NCBI GenBank assembly: GCA_964403015.1
Contig: CAYOEJ010000004.1
Span: 11,118 to 75,117 of the forward strand
DNA length: 64,000 bases
Reading direction: 5' to 3'
From: CAYOEJ01 sp964403015
GTDB taxonomy: Bacteria; Actinomycetota; Actinomycetes; Actinomycetales; Actinomycetaceae
This document shows, piece after piece, positions 7,982 to 16,576 of this stretch. The stretch's first letter is position 1. Each line of letters begins with the position of its first letter. Made by a program: the position numbers and the translations under genes. The notes beneath the pieces are model-generated. The model saw only the letters and a program-made list of their open reading frames with translations. It did no database searches and was not told the origin of the DNA.

Positions 7982-10051
7982 GTGAAGTTTCCATCGTATC
8001 GCCCGCGTTCTTCGCAATCGTATCGCCGCAACCTCGCACGTCGAGAGTCCCTAGAGCGCCGAACCGAGGCACGGGAGGTCCGCCGCGTCGAGCGCCGCGG
8101 ACGTGCGATCAATCAGCGCAAGTTCGAAGTGGGCCCGTCGCCAAAGAACTGGCCCGAGTTTATGGAACTTGATGCCACACCGACTGCGAACCCGAAAAAG
8201 GTTTTGCTCTCGACGATGACAAGCAACTGGCAGTTCCTCAGCGTCACTGCCCTCGCGTTTTTGTTCGTGTATGTCGGTTCAGCACTCGTGCCATGGGCGC
8301 TCGGCATCTTCTTGGACTCGGGAATCGAGCGAGGACTAACCTCGGCTCTTCTTCCGGGCTTTTTGCTCATGCTCGGCATGGTCATCATCCGTGCCGTAGG
8401 CGCGTTCTCCGAGCCACTCGCCATGGTTGCGTGGATGCGCGGTGCCTTTGTGTGGCGCCGCGACATGGTGCACAAGATCGCCGGTGCACGCGGTGGAGGT
8501 CGCGACCGAAAACCTTCGGGTGAAATCGTTTCTGCGGTTACGTCGGACACGCAGAAGGTCGGAAACCTGATGTTCGGTGTGCCGTCGTCCATCGGTGCCA
8601 TTGCCGCGTTCGTGGTCATTGTGGTGCTCATGCTCGCGACGTCTTTGCGCCTTGGTCTGATAGTTGCCATTGGCTTACCCGTCATCATTTTGGCGATGAG
8701 TTTTCTTGTTAAACCACTGCAAAAAAGACTTAATGCCCAGCGTGAAGAACGAGGCAAACTTACAACTCTCGGTGCCGACGCCGTCGTGGGCCTACGCGTT
8801 CTGCGCGGCGTAGGTGGCGAAGATTCCTATAACGAGAAGTATGCCGAGCAGTCCGAACGTGTACGGGATACGGGCATTCACGCCGCCGCACTTCAAGCAT
8901 TGCTTGGCGGGCTCACTACCGCAGTGCCAGCCGTGTTTACCGCACTTATCGTGGGACTCGGACTCTGGGAAGTCTACGACGGAAACCTCTCCTACGGTGA
9001 CTTGGTCGCATTCTACGGATACACCGCTTACCTCGCGGTACCGGTATCGGCCGCGACCCAGTTCTTCCAGATGCTTTCTGATGCTCGAGTTGGCGCAAGC
9101 CGAATCGAGAAGATACTTTCGCTTGAACCGCTCACGAGCGACGACGCCGTAGTCTCGGACGCTCCCCAGCCAGACTGGTCTTCGGCCTCGCTGCGAGACG
9201 AAACCTCCGGCGTCGTCGTCCACGCCGGGAAGATGACTGCCCTCGTAGCCGCGGAACCGCAGGTCAGTTCCGATCTCGCGGAGCGCCTCGCACGTACCGA
9301 CGACGAATACACTGTGACTGCACTGTGGCCGCGTGCGCGTACGGCAACAGATGACACTGGCGCGGTCGCGTCCAGCGAGTTCGAAAGCGTGGAGCTCGGC
9401 GCACTTCCGCTTCGCACGGTTCGCGAATCGATCGTGTTGTCCGACGCCGTAGCGCAACTATTCCAGGGGCGCCTGCGGTCAAACTTCAATGCTGCCCGCG
9501 CGGATGAACCTATCGCTCGTGAGGTGCCTGTCCAGATGGCTGATACGGGCGATGGGTCTGGTATTGCCCACCGTGATCACCTACGCAGTCCGGAAGCTGC
9601 CAGCGATGAGGAAATCTCCGTGGCTGTGGATGTGGCCGACGCTCAGGACATCGTTCTCGGGCTCGAAGAGGGACTCGACGGCTACGTCGCAGAGCGCGGC
9701 CGTTCGCTGTCGGGCGGCCAGCGCCAACGCGTGGCCCTTGCTCGCGCAGTCCTGACCGAGGCACCGATTCTAGTTCTGGTAGAGCCCACGTCGGCAGTCG
9801 ACTCGCATACCGAATCCCGAGTCGCAGCCAAGCTGCGCGAACAGCGTGAGAATCGCACAACCGTCGTCGTCAGCGCATCTCCGATCGTGCTGGGAACGAT
9901 GGACGACGTAATTCTTTTAGATAACGACGGGCACGAGGTCATCCGCGGGCGACATCAGGACTTGCTGGACGACCCCCGCTACTACAACATCGTGCATCGA
10001 GCCTCCGGTGGGGCCGAGGATGAAGCCGAGGACGAGGGGACGGCCAAGTGA
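7982..10051 (+). CDS. ABC exporter half-transporter with degenerate ATP-binding domain (partner 1)
   Basis: Type IV ABC exporter subunit, about 689 residues, with an Arg-rich cytoplasmic N-terminus, six predicted membrane helices and an NBD. The NBD lacks a Walker A P-loop: the region reads LVAAEPQVSSDLAERLA. Walker B has lost its aspartate (LVLVEPTSAVD) and the switch histidine is gone (VVSASP). The signature LSGGQRQRVALARA is intact (about 575). It can therefore complete an ATP site only in trans with the downstream partner. GTG at 7982 is preferred because AAAGGA sits seven bases upstream; an in-frame GTG at 7964 lacks a ribosome site. Substrate unknown. Confidence 0.88.
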   Translation: MKFPSYRPRSSQSYRRNLARRESLERRTEAREVRRVERRGRAINQRKFEVGPSPKNWPEFMELDATPTANPKKVLLSTMTSNWQFLSVTALAFLFVYVGSALVPWALGIFLDSGIERGLTSALLPGFLLMLGMVIIRAVGAFSEPLAMVAWMRGAFVWRRDMVHKIAGARGGGRDRKPSGEIVSAVTSDTQKVGNLMFGVPSSIGAIAAFVVIVVLMLATSLRLGLIVAIGLPVIILAMSFLVKPLQKRLNAQREERGKLTTLGADAVVGLRVLRGVGGEDSYNEKYAEQSERVRDTGIHAAALQALLGGLTTAVPAVFTALIVGLGLWEVYDGNLSYGDLVAFYGYTAYLAVPVSAATQFFQMLSDARVGASRIEKILSLEPLTSDDAVVSDAPQPDWSSASLRDETSGVVVHAGKMTALVAAEPQVSSDLAERLARTDDEYTVTALWPRARTATDDTGAVASSEFESVELGALPLRTVRESIVLSDAVAQLFQGRLRSNFNAARADEPIAREVPVQMADTGDGSGIAHRDHLRSPEAASDEEISVAVDVADAQDIVLGLEEGLDGYVAERGRSLSGGQRQRVALARAVLTEAPILVLVEPTSAVDSHTESRVAAKLREQRENRTTVVVSASPIVLGTMDDVILLDNDGHEVIRGRHQDLLDDPRYYNIVHRASGGAEDEAEDEGTAK

Positions 10052-11778
10052 AGCTACCTATTGCTACAAACGGTACTGTCGCACGCAAGATTGCGGCGCT
10101 TGTCGCCCTCTTCAAAGGCGAGCTCGCTCTGGTGCTGGGGATCCAACTACTCGTGGCTGTCGCCACGGTCATCACACCGTGGGTGATTGGCTCGACGTTC
10201 GACGCGGTTGCTGAAGGCACCACGGGCGATGTGATTCGGCGAAACATCACCATCTTGATCGCGGCAGTCATTCTGCAGAGCCTGACGGCCTGGTACGGCG
10301 AATACAAATCTCGCGTGCTGGGCCAAAAGGTCTTCAACGTGCTGCGCGTCGAGCTCGTATCTACCGTTACTCACCTTCCGCTATCCGTCGTTGAATCCGC
10401 GGGCACCGGCGATCTTCTGGGAAGAACCACAACCGACGTCGATCGCATCGAGTTCATCGTGCGCGTGGGTATTTCACGCATCATGATGCTCGCGATGCAG
10501 GTGGTCGTCACCGTCGTCGCGTCGGTGCTCATCGACTGGCGAATTGGATTTGTGGTCGTACTGTCCTTCGTGCCGATGTTCTTCGTGATTCGGAAGTACC
10601 TGCGCAGAACGATTGCAGCCTACCTCGCATCATCGGCGCTTTACGCTGAGGTCTCCGGTGACATCACCGAAACAGTAGAGCATTCGGCCACCGTAGACTC
10701 CCTTGCCATGGCCGATCACAGGTCTCGCCGTACCCACACGCTCTTGAAGGAGCAGTGGGACAACGAGCGTTACTCGGCTGTCATGCGCGCGATCTTCTCC
10801 GCCTCGATGGTCATGATCCTTTTTGCTCCGGTGATCATCGCGGTGCTGTGGGGCTCGTGGCTCGTTGGCTTAGGCGTGAGCACGGTGGGTGCCGTTGCCG
10901 CCGTCGCGCTGTACGCACAGCAATTGCGCGGCCCGCTCGATGAACTCTCGTGGTGGATTGACGAGCTGCAGTTTGCGGCCGTTGCTCTCGCGCGTATCTT
11001 CGGTGTGGCGGAAGTCGAGCCTGACCGCGTAACAGGAACCGAAGTTCCGGCGGGTGAAGAGATCGCGGTCGACGACGTGTCCTTCTCATACCGCGACGGT
11101 GTCCCCGTACTGCGTGACGTGAGCCTCGACGTGAAACCGGGGGAGAGGCTCGCCATCGTGGGCCCGTCCGGAGCCGGCAAATCCACACTTGGCAGGCTTA
11201 TCGCCGGTGTCAATCCGCCCGACTCGGGTTCGATTTCCGTTGGTGGTGTAGAGGTCACCCGCATTCCGGAAAAGGCGCTGCATTCCGTGGTCGCGCTTGT
11301 CACCCAAGAGAACCACGTATTCGTAGGCACGCTCGGCGACAATCTTCGTTTTGCCGCCCCCGACGCTAGCGACGAGGAACTCTTTGCCGCGCTGGAGACG
11401 GTCGACGCCGTGTGGGTTCGCTCGCTCGCGGATGGGCTTGACACCAAGGTAGGTTCGGGCGCGATGGAACTCGCTCCCGCGCAGGCTCAGCAACTGGCTC
11501 TTGCACGCATCGTCTTGCTCGATCCAGATGTGTTGATTCTTGACGAGGCAACGTCGCTCCTTGACCCGACCGCGGCTCGCTCGGCAGAGTTAGCACTCTC
11601 CCGGGTTCTCGAGGGCAGGACCGTTATCTCGATTGCGCACAGGCTCTACACCGCTTACGACGCCGATCGGGTAGCCGTCATGATCGACGGCGAGGTTGCC
11701 GAGCTCGGAGGTCATGAGGAACTCGTGGCACTCGGTGGCGAGTACGCCTCGCTGTGGGAGACCTGGCAGCAGGACTAG
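10048..11778 (+). CDS. ABC exporter half-transporter with catalytic P-loop but degenerate signature (partner 2)
   Basis: Exporter subunit of 576 residues, co-translated with partner 1 (GTGA overlap). It has an intact Walker A GPSGAGKS (about 371-378), Walker B LILDEAT and switch histidine AHR (about 529). Its signature is LAPAQAQQLALAR (about 474) instead of LSGGQ. Its P-loop pairs with the intact signature of partner 1 to give one consensus ATP site; the other site has neither motif. This is the expected layout of an asymmetric heterodimeric exporter. Substrate unknown; drug, lipid or peptide export are all possible. Confidence 0.9.
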   Translation: MKLPIATNGTVARKIAALVALFKGELALVLGIQLLVAVATVITPWVIGSTFDAVAEGTTGDVIRRNITILIAAVILQSLTAWYGEYKSRVLGQKVFNVLRVELVSTVTHLPLSVVESAGTGDLLGRTTTDVDRIEFIVRVGISRIMMLAMQVVVTVVASVLIDWRIGFVVVLSFVPMFFVIRKYLRRTIAAYLASSALYAEVSGDITETVEHSATVDSLAMADHRSRRTHTLLKEQWDNERYSAVMRAIFSASMVMILFAPVIIAVLWGSWLVGLGVSTVGAVAAVALYAQQLRGPLDELSWWIDELQFAAVALARIFGVAEVEPDRVTGTEVPAGEEIAVDDVSFSYRDGVPVLRDVSLDVKPGERLAIVGPSGAGKSTLGRLIAGVNPPDSGSISVGGVEVTRIPEKALHSVVALVTQENHVFVGTLGDNLRFAAPDASDEELFAALETVDAVWVRSLADGLDTKVGSGAMELAPAQAQQLALARIVLLDPDVLILDEATSLLDPTAARSAELALSRVLEGRTVISIAHRLYTAYDADRVAVMIDGEVAELGGHEELVALGGEYASLWETWQQD

Positions 11779-11829
11779 AGTTGGCACCCGATCCGCACGG
11801 ACGGAAGCTGTCGAGAGTAGGATTTATCC

Positions 11830-12297
11830 ATGTTTGAGCCCATCATCTTCATCATCGTTGCGCTGCTTGCCCTCTTCGGCTCGCTCACGCAGATCTATCC
11901 CGGCAACGGCGTGCTTGTTGTGGGCGTGCTGCTATGGGCGTTCGAAATCGGTGGCCAAGCCTGGTGGTGGTTCGGCGGGATCTCGCTTCTGGTCCTGATC
12001 TCAATGGTGGTGAAGTATCTTCTGCCGGCGAAGTACATGAAGCGGGAGGGGGTTTCGAACCGGACGCTGCTTATCGGCGCGCTCTTTGGCATCGTCGGGT
12101 TCTTCGTCATCCCATTCGTGGGCCTCTTTATTGGTTTCCCGATTGGCGTCTACGTCGCCGAGTTGGCGAACGGGCGCGAGACGGCGTGGCCGAAGACTGT
12201 CATTGCCGTGAAGGGCGTGGGCGCGACGATCGCGCTCGAGGTGCTTGCGACTGCGATTGCACTGGCCATCTGGGCGCTGGCGATGTTTGTTTTGTAA
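11830..12297 (+). CDS. DUF456 family membrane protein
   Basis: A 155-residue protein of almost continuous hydrophobic segments, probably four to five helices. It has the family's Gly-rich paired helices (GIVGFFVIPFVGLFIGFPIG), which resemble glycine-zipper hairpins. The molecular role of DUF456 is not established. It lies 51 bases after the exporter pair and may be co-transcribed with it. It converges on the next gene. Confidence 0.75.
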   Translation: MFEPIIFIIVALLALFGSLTQIYPGNGVLVVGVLLWAFEIGGQAWWWFGGISLLVLISMVVKYLLPAKYMKREGVSNRTLLIGALFGIVGFFVIPFVGLFIGFPIGVYVAELANGRETAWPKTVIAVKGVGATIALEVLATAIALAIWALAMFVL

Positions 12298-12300
12298 GGT

Positions 12301-12335
12301 CTAGCTCGCAGCGTCTAGCTCAGGCCGCCTAGCTC
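12301..12335. repeat. Three CTAGCTC copies with a 14-bp period
   Basis: CTAGCTC occurs at 12301, 12315 and 12329, exactly 14 bp apart, in the spacer between two convergent genes. The third copy supplies the stop of the minus-strand gene. The meaning is unknown; other CTAG-rich post-stop spacers occur in this window. Confidence 0.6.
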
Positions 12336-12943
12336 ATGAAGGTGAAGGCGGCCGCGAGCACGGTCACGATCACGGCGATCACAGGGATCGGCATGATATT
12401 CATCTTGGTGGTTTCACCCCAGTCGGAGCCGATGCGTGCAAGATCGCGGCGCAGGTAGGCGTCGCTACGGATATCGCGTGCCCGCAACGTGATGGTGTCC
12501 GCGGCGAAGGGGAGTGGAACTACTCGCTCCACGCGCTTTTCTTCCATCGTCCATACGATCTCTTCTTCAACTTGGCGTTTGCGATCACGCCAAGAGTTTT
12601 GCACGAGACCAGTGCGCGACGGCAGACCCCACACACTGATCCTCTTGCCCGAGTGGGTGTCGATATAGAGTCCCCACCGATTTTCAACGAAGTTCAGATC
12701 CGCCCACGGCACGAGCCATTCGCGGAAAATATTGATAACCCTCAGTCCGGAAGGGCCAACTTCTAGGCGCGGATTCCAAAAAACCGCCCAGCCTATTGCT
12801 GCAATCGCGAGCAAAATAGGCGCGACCCACAGAATCTCGCCCATGCCGCCATTGATGCCCGATCCGATGAGGATCGCTACAGCGGCGACACCCATGAGAA
12901 CGGCATAGATCCGGGTCGACTTTCCTCGCATTACTACAGTCAT
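12329..12943 (-). CDS. PH-domain-like membrane protein
   Basis: 204 residues with two N-terminal membrane helices (about 13-30 and 36-54). A cytoplasmic bacterial PH-like region follows (LEVGPSGLRVINIFREWLVP, then WADLNFVEN), and a C-terminal helix ends the protein. This two-helix plus PH layout is common in actinobacteria, but its function is not known. It is transcribed toward the DUF456 gene and away from nothing obvious; probably monocistronic. Confidence 0.7.
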   Translation of the reverse strand: MTVVMRGKSTRIYAVLMGVAAVAILIGSGINGGMGEILWVAPILLAIAAIGWAVFWNPRLEVGPSGLRVINIFREWLVPWADLNFVENRWGLYIDTHSGKRISVWGLPSRTGLVQNSWRDRKRQVEEEIVWTMEEKRVERVVPLPFAADTITLRARDIRSDAYLRRDLARIGSDWGETTKMNIMPIPVIAVIVTVLAAAFTFMS

Positions 12944-12950
12944 AGGTCCA

Positions 12951-13958
12951 TCATCTCAAGCTGGTGGCTAGTTCTGCCAAAGCAGCGGCCGCGGCTGCGA
13001 CCATTTTCTCACCGCCGTGCCCTTCGTCCTCGACGACGGTTAGCGAAGAGTTCGGCATCATCTGATGAATCTTCCATGCGAACCATGCGGGTCCAGATAC
13101 ATCGAGGCGCCCGTGAACGATCGCAGCAGGAATCGTGGCCGCCGCACCAAGGTCGTCTTCCAGCGGTGGGAACGTTGCACTGGTGAAGAAACCTCCGCGA
13201 GCCCAATACTGGGGAGCCAGTGTAGCCATGTCGCGGGCAGCGTCGTCGATTCGCGCTGCCTTGCGCCCACCGCTACCGATTGAAATATGGGCGTCTTCCC
13301 AACGCAGCCACGCGCTGATCGTGCGCTCGCGAACCGCTGGGTCAGCGTCGACGACGCCGGAGGCGGCGACATCGATGAGCCGCGGCTGGGCTGGGTGGGC
13401 GGCATCGGGTGAACCGGATGGGGACGAAGCCGAAAGCGATGTCGGACTGTAGCCAACGGCGTCGGCGAGCTCCGCCCATGCCTCGGGATAGACGAGCTTC
13501 ACGCCCTCGGTGATCCACTCGATGTAACGAGGAGAGGTTGTCGCGATCGCCATGAGAACCAGAGCTCGAACGCGCTGAGGATAGCTGCGGGCATATGCGA
13601 GCGCGAGCGCGGTTCCCCACGAGACACCGTAGATCACCCACTCCTCGATACCGAGCTCTTCGCGAAGCTGCTCGATGTCCGCGATGAGCTGCATGGTGGT
13701 GTTGGCTTCGAGATTGTGTGCGGGATCTGTGGCGCGAGGGACCGATCTGCCGCATCCGCGCTGGTCGAAGCCTATGAGACGCCAGAGTGCCGGATCGAAT
13801 AGCTGGGTCCAGCCACGTTTGCCTAGACCGCCTCCGGGCCCGCCATGGAGGTAGAGCGCCGGCATGCCCTCGGGGCTCCCGTGTTCCTCCCAATACGTTG
13901 TTTGATCGTCAGGCGCAGTGAGGTATCCGGACCGGTGGGCGGTCGAGCGTTCAAACAT
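12951..13958 (-). CDS. pip: Proline iminopeptidase-type alpha/beta hydrolase
   Basis: Serine peptidase releasing N-terminal proline from peptides, peptidase family S33. The oxyanion segment LHGGPGGG (38-45), the motif GFDQRGCGRS (63-72) and the nucleophile elbow GVSWG with Ser113 are diagnostic. Asp and His appear in the C-terminal part (HGRLDVSGP and DEGHGG). ATG 13958 gives the usual family start MFERSTAHRSGYL; an upstream GTG-like extension to 14009 has no ribosome site. It is divergent from typA. Confidence 0.88.
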   Translation of the reverse strand: MFERSTAHRSGYLTAPDDQTTYWEEHGSPEGMPALYLHGGPGGGLGKRGWTQLFDPALWRLIGFDQRGCGRSVPRATDPAHNLEANTTMQLIADIEQLREELGIEEWVIYGVSWGTALALAYARSYPQRVRALVLMAIATTSPRYIEWITEGVKLVYPEAWAELADAVGYSPTSLSASSPSGSPDAAHPAQPRLIDVAASGVVDADPAVRERTISAWLRWEDAHISIGSGGRKAARIDDAARDMATLAPQYWARGGFFTSATFPPLEDDLGAAATIPAAIVHGRLDVSGPAWFAWKIHQMMPNSSLTVVEDEGHGGEKMVAAAAAALAELATSLR

Positions 13959-14110
13959 GGTACGAGCGTAACGCACATTGCCGCGCCCGCTTTGTTCTCT
14001 CGCTCGCATTTCGGTGATTTTTTGTCTCTTAGGGTGTTCTCAGCGCCCGCGCCGTCGTAAACTTGCGGGGCGCCACCGCGGTGCACATTTTCAAGAGACC
14101 GGAAGAATAT

Positions 14111-16036
14111 ATGACTCAACGCTCCGACCTGCGAAACGTGGCAATTGTTGCCCACGTTGACCACGGAAAGACTACCCTCGTGGACGCAATGCTTTGGCAG
14201 GGCGGCGCATTTGACGATCACGCAACGGTTGAGAAGACCGGCGAACGCGTGATGGACTCTGGCGATCTCGAACGCGAGAAGGGCATTACGATCCTCGCGA
14301 AGAATACCGCTATTCGGTATGTGGGGCCCTCCGCGGCAGACTTTGATGCGCCGGGCGGCGTGACAATCAACGTCATCGACACCCCCGGCCACGCGGATTT
14401 TTCTGGCGAAGTTGAACGCGGCCTATCGATGGTCGACGGCGTGGTGCTTCTTGTGGATGCCTCCGAAGGCCCACTTCCACAGACCCGTTTTGTATTGCGC
14501 AAGGCGCTCGAAGCAAACCTGCCGGTCATTCCTGTCATCAACAAGGTCGATCGCGCCGATGCGCGCATCGATGAGGTGGTCGCTGAGACCCAAGATCTGC
14601 TCCTCAACCTCGCCGCCGACATCGAAGGTGCGGAGGGTTTGGACCTCGATCGTATTCTCGACATCCCGGTGATTTATGCTGCTGCGAAGGCTGGGCGTGC
14701 AGACACGATTCAGCCTGCGGATGCCACGCTTCCCGAGAGTAAGACGCTTGAGCCGCTGTTCCGGGCCATTCTCGAATACGTTCCGGCGCCCACCTACGAC
14801 GCCGAGGCGCCGTTGGCAGCGCAGGTAACAAACCTTGACGCTTCTCCGTTCCTTGGACGTATCGCACTTGTGCGCGTCTACTCCGGTGAGCTTCGCAAGG
14901 GTGCTTGGGTTGGCCTAGCTAACGGACCCGAATCGGAAATCGAACGCGTCCACATCACCGAGCTTTTGCGTACGTCTGGCCTCGGCCGCGTGCCAGCTGA
15001 GTCTGCTGGCCCTGGAGACATCGTTGCCGTGGCTGGCATGCCGAACATTATGATCGGTGAAACGCTCGTGGACCTTGCAGATCCGCGCCCCAGACCACGC
15101 ATCCACATCGACGATCCGGCGATTTCGATGACGATCGGTATTAACACCTCGCCACTTGCCGGGAAGGTCAAGGGGCACAAGCTCACCGCCCGTCAGGTAC
15201 GTGATCGCCTCACGCAAGAACTCGTGGGCAACGTGTCAATCCGCGTGCTCCCCACCGAGCGCCCTGATGCGTGGGAGGTTCAGGATCGAGGAGAGCTCGC
15301 GCTCGCGATCCTCGTTGAAACGATGCGCCGCGAGGGCTTCGAACTGACGGTGGGCAAGCCCCAGGTTGTTCGCCGCGTTATCGACGGCGTCGTTCATGAA
15401 CCGTGGGAGCGCGCCACCATTGATGTGCCCGAGGAATACCTCGGTGCGATCACGCAGCTGATGGCTGCCCGCAAGGGTCAGCTCGAGACCATGGCCAACC
15501 ACGGAACCGGATGGGTCCGAATGGAATTCCTCGTGCCCTCGCGCGGCATGATCGGTTTCCGTACGCAGTTCCTCACCCAGACTCGTGGCACGGGCATCTC
15601 CGCTTCAATTTCTGAAGGATATAAGCCCTGGGCAGGCGAGATCGTGTCGCGTCAGACCGGATCGCTCGTATCTGACCGTCAGGGTCAAGTTACAGCATTT
15701 TCCCTCCAGCGCCTCGAAGATCGCGGATCATTCTTCGTCGATCCGGGCGAGGACGTGTACGAAGGCCAAGTCGTGGGTGAAAATCCGCGCAACGAGGACA
15801 TGGACGTCAACGTGGTGAAAGCCAAGGAGATGACCAACATGCGATCGGCCACCGCCGACGTCTTCGAAACTCTCCAAGCGCGCCGTAAGCTCACGCTCGA
15901 AGAGTGCATCGAGTTCGCCGCCGAAGACGAGTGCATCGAAGTGACACCGGAAATCGTGCGCGTCCGTAAGCTCGTGCTCAACAGCACCGATCGCATGCGC
16001 GAGGCTTCTCGTCGCAAGCGTGCCGCACAGCAATAG
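14111..16036 (+). CDS. typA: Translational GTPase TypA/BipA
   Basis: Ribosome-associated GTPase related to EF-G, involved in ribosome assembly and stress adaptation. The 641-residue protein starts MTQRSDLRNVAIVAHVDHGKT, with the G1 loop AHVDHGKT at 14-21, G3 DTPGHADF and G4 NKVD. EF-G-like domains and the TypA-specific C-terminal domain follow. Start ATG 14111 is preferred over an in-frame upstream start because it matches the family N-terminus and follows GGAAGA. Confidence 0.95.
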   Translation: MTQRSDLRNVAIVAHVDHGKTTLVDAMLWQGGAFDDHATVEKTGERVMDSGDLEREKGITILAKNTAIRYVGPSAADFDAPGGVTINVIDTPGHADFSGEVERGLSMVDGVVLLVDASEGPLPQTRFVLRKALEANLPVIPVINKVDRADARIDEVVAETQDLLLNLAADIEGAEGLDLDRILDIPVIYAAAKAGRADTIQPADATLPESKTLEPLFRAILEYVPAPTYDAEAPLAAQVTNLDASPFLGRIALVRVYSGELRKGAWVGLANGPESEIERVHITELLRTSGLGRVPAESAGPGDIVAVAGMPNIMIGETLVDLADPRPRPRIHIDDPAISMTIGINTSPLAGKVKGHKLTARQVRDRLTQELVGNVSIRVLPTERPDAWEVQDRGELALAILVETMRREGFELTVGKPQVVRRVIDGVVHEPWERATIDVPEEYLGAITQLMAARKGQLETMANHGTGWVRMEFLVPSRGMIGFRTQFLTQTRGTGISASISEGYKPWAGEIVSRQTGSLVSDRQGQVTAFSLQRLEDRGSFFVDPGEDVYEGQVVGENPRNEDMDVNVVKAKEMTNMRSATADVFETLQARRKLTLEECIEFAAEDECIEVTPEIVRVRKLVLNSTDRMREASRRKRAAQQ

Positions 16037-16062
16037 TTTCTGGTGTAGTGCGGCGGTAGAGT

Positions 16063-16431
16063 ATGCGCATGCGAAAAGTGCTGATGATTGCCACGGGAGC
16101 CGTGCTCGGCTTTGTTGCCGGCGTGATCGGCATGGTGGCACATGCGGGCCCGATTGACATGCCGATCATCGGTCTTGTTGTGGCAAGCCTCCTGGTAGCG
16201 TCGGGGGCGTGGTTCGCATACGAACTGGGCCGGGTTTGGTCGTGGATCCCCTATGTTCTCACGGTCTTGGCGGTGACCTATTGGCTTACCTACGCGCCAC
16301 CCGCTAACGACATACTTTTGTCAGTCACCGGTTGGGCCTCCGAGACCTGGCTTGTCTTGTCCGTCGTCGCGTCTATGCTTCCCCCTCTTCTAGCAAGCGT
16401 TTACGAACGTCGCCGGAAGCGCGACCTGTAG
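16063..16431 (+). CDS. Small four-helix membrane protein
   Basis: 122 residues with four predicted helices and a basic C-terminal tail (YERRRKRDL). It starts 26 bases after typA and is probably co-transcribed with it. In other actinobacteria a small membrane protein of this type (DUF6113-like) sits between typA/mshB and the ferredoxin gene; I assign it to that position by context rather than by a motif. Function unknown. ATG 16069 is an alternative start. Confidence 0.7.
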   Translation: MRMRKVLMIATGAVLGFVAGVIGMVAHAGPIDMPIIGLVVASLLVASGAWFAYELGRVWSWIPYVLTVLAVTYWLTYAPPANDILLSVTGWASETWLVLSVVASMLPPLLASVYERRRKRDL

Positions 16432-16576
16432 GCGCAAGCTTGGCTAACGCCACAGAACAGCACTTTGGTGAATCTGCCGACAATAGATTGCCACTCCTAC
16501 CATTCTCACTGGTTCCGACTAAGATTCTGAGGGTACGCCTATCGGGCAGGCCCCGAGAATTGCAGGGAGGACGATC

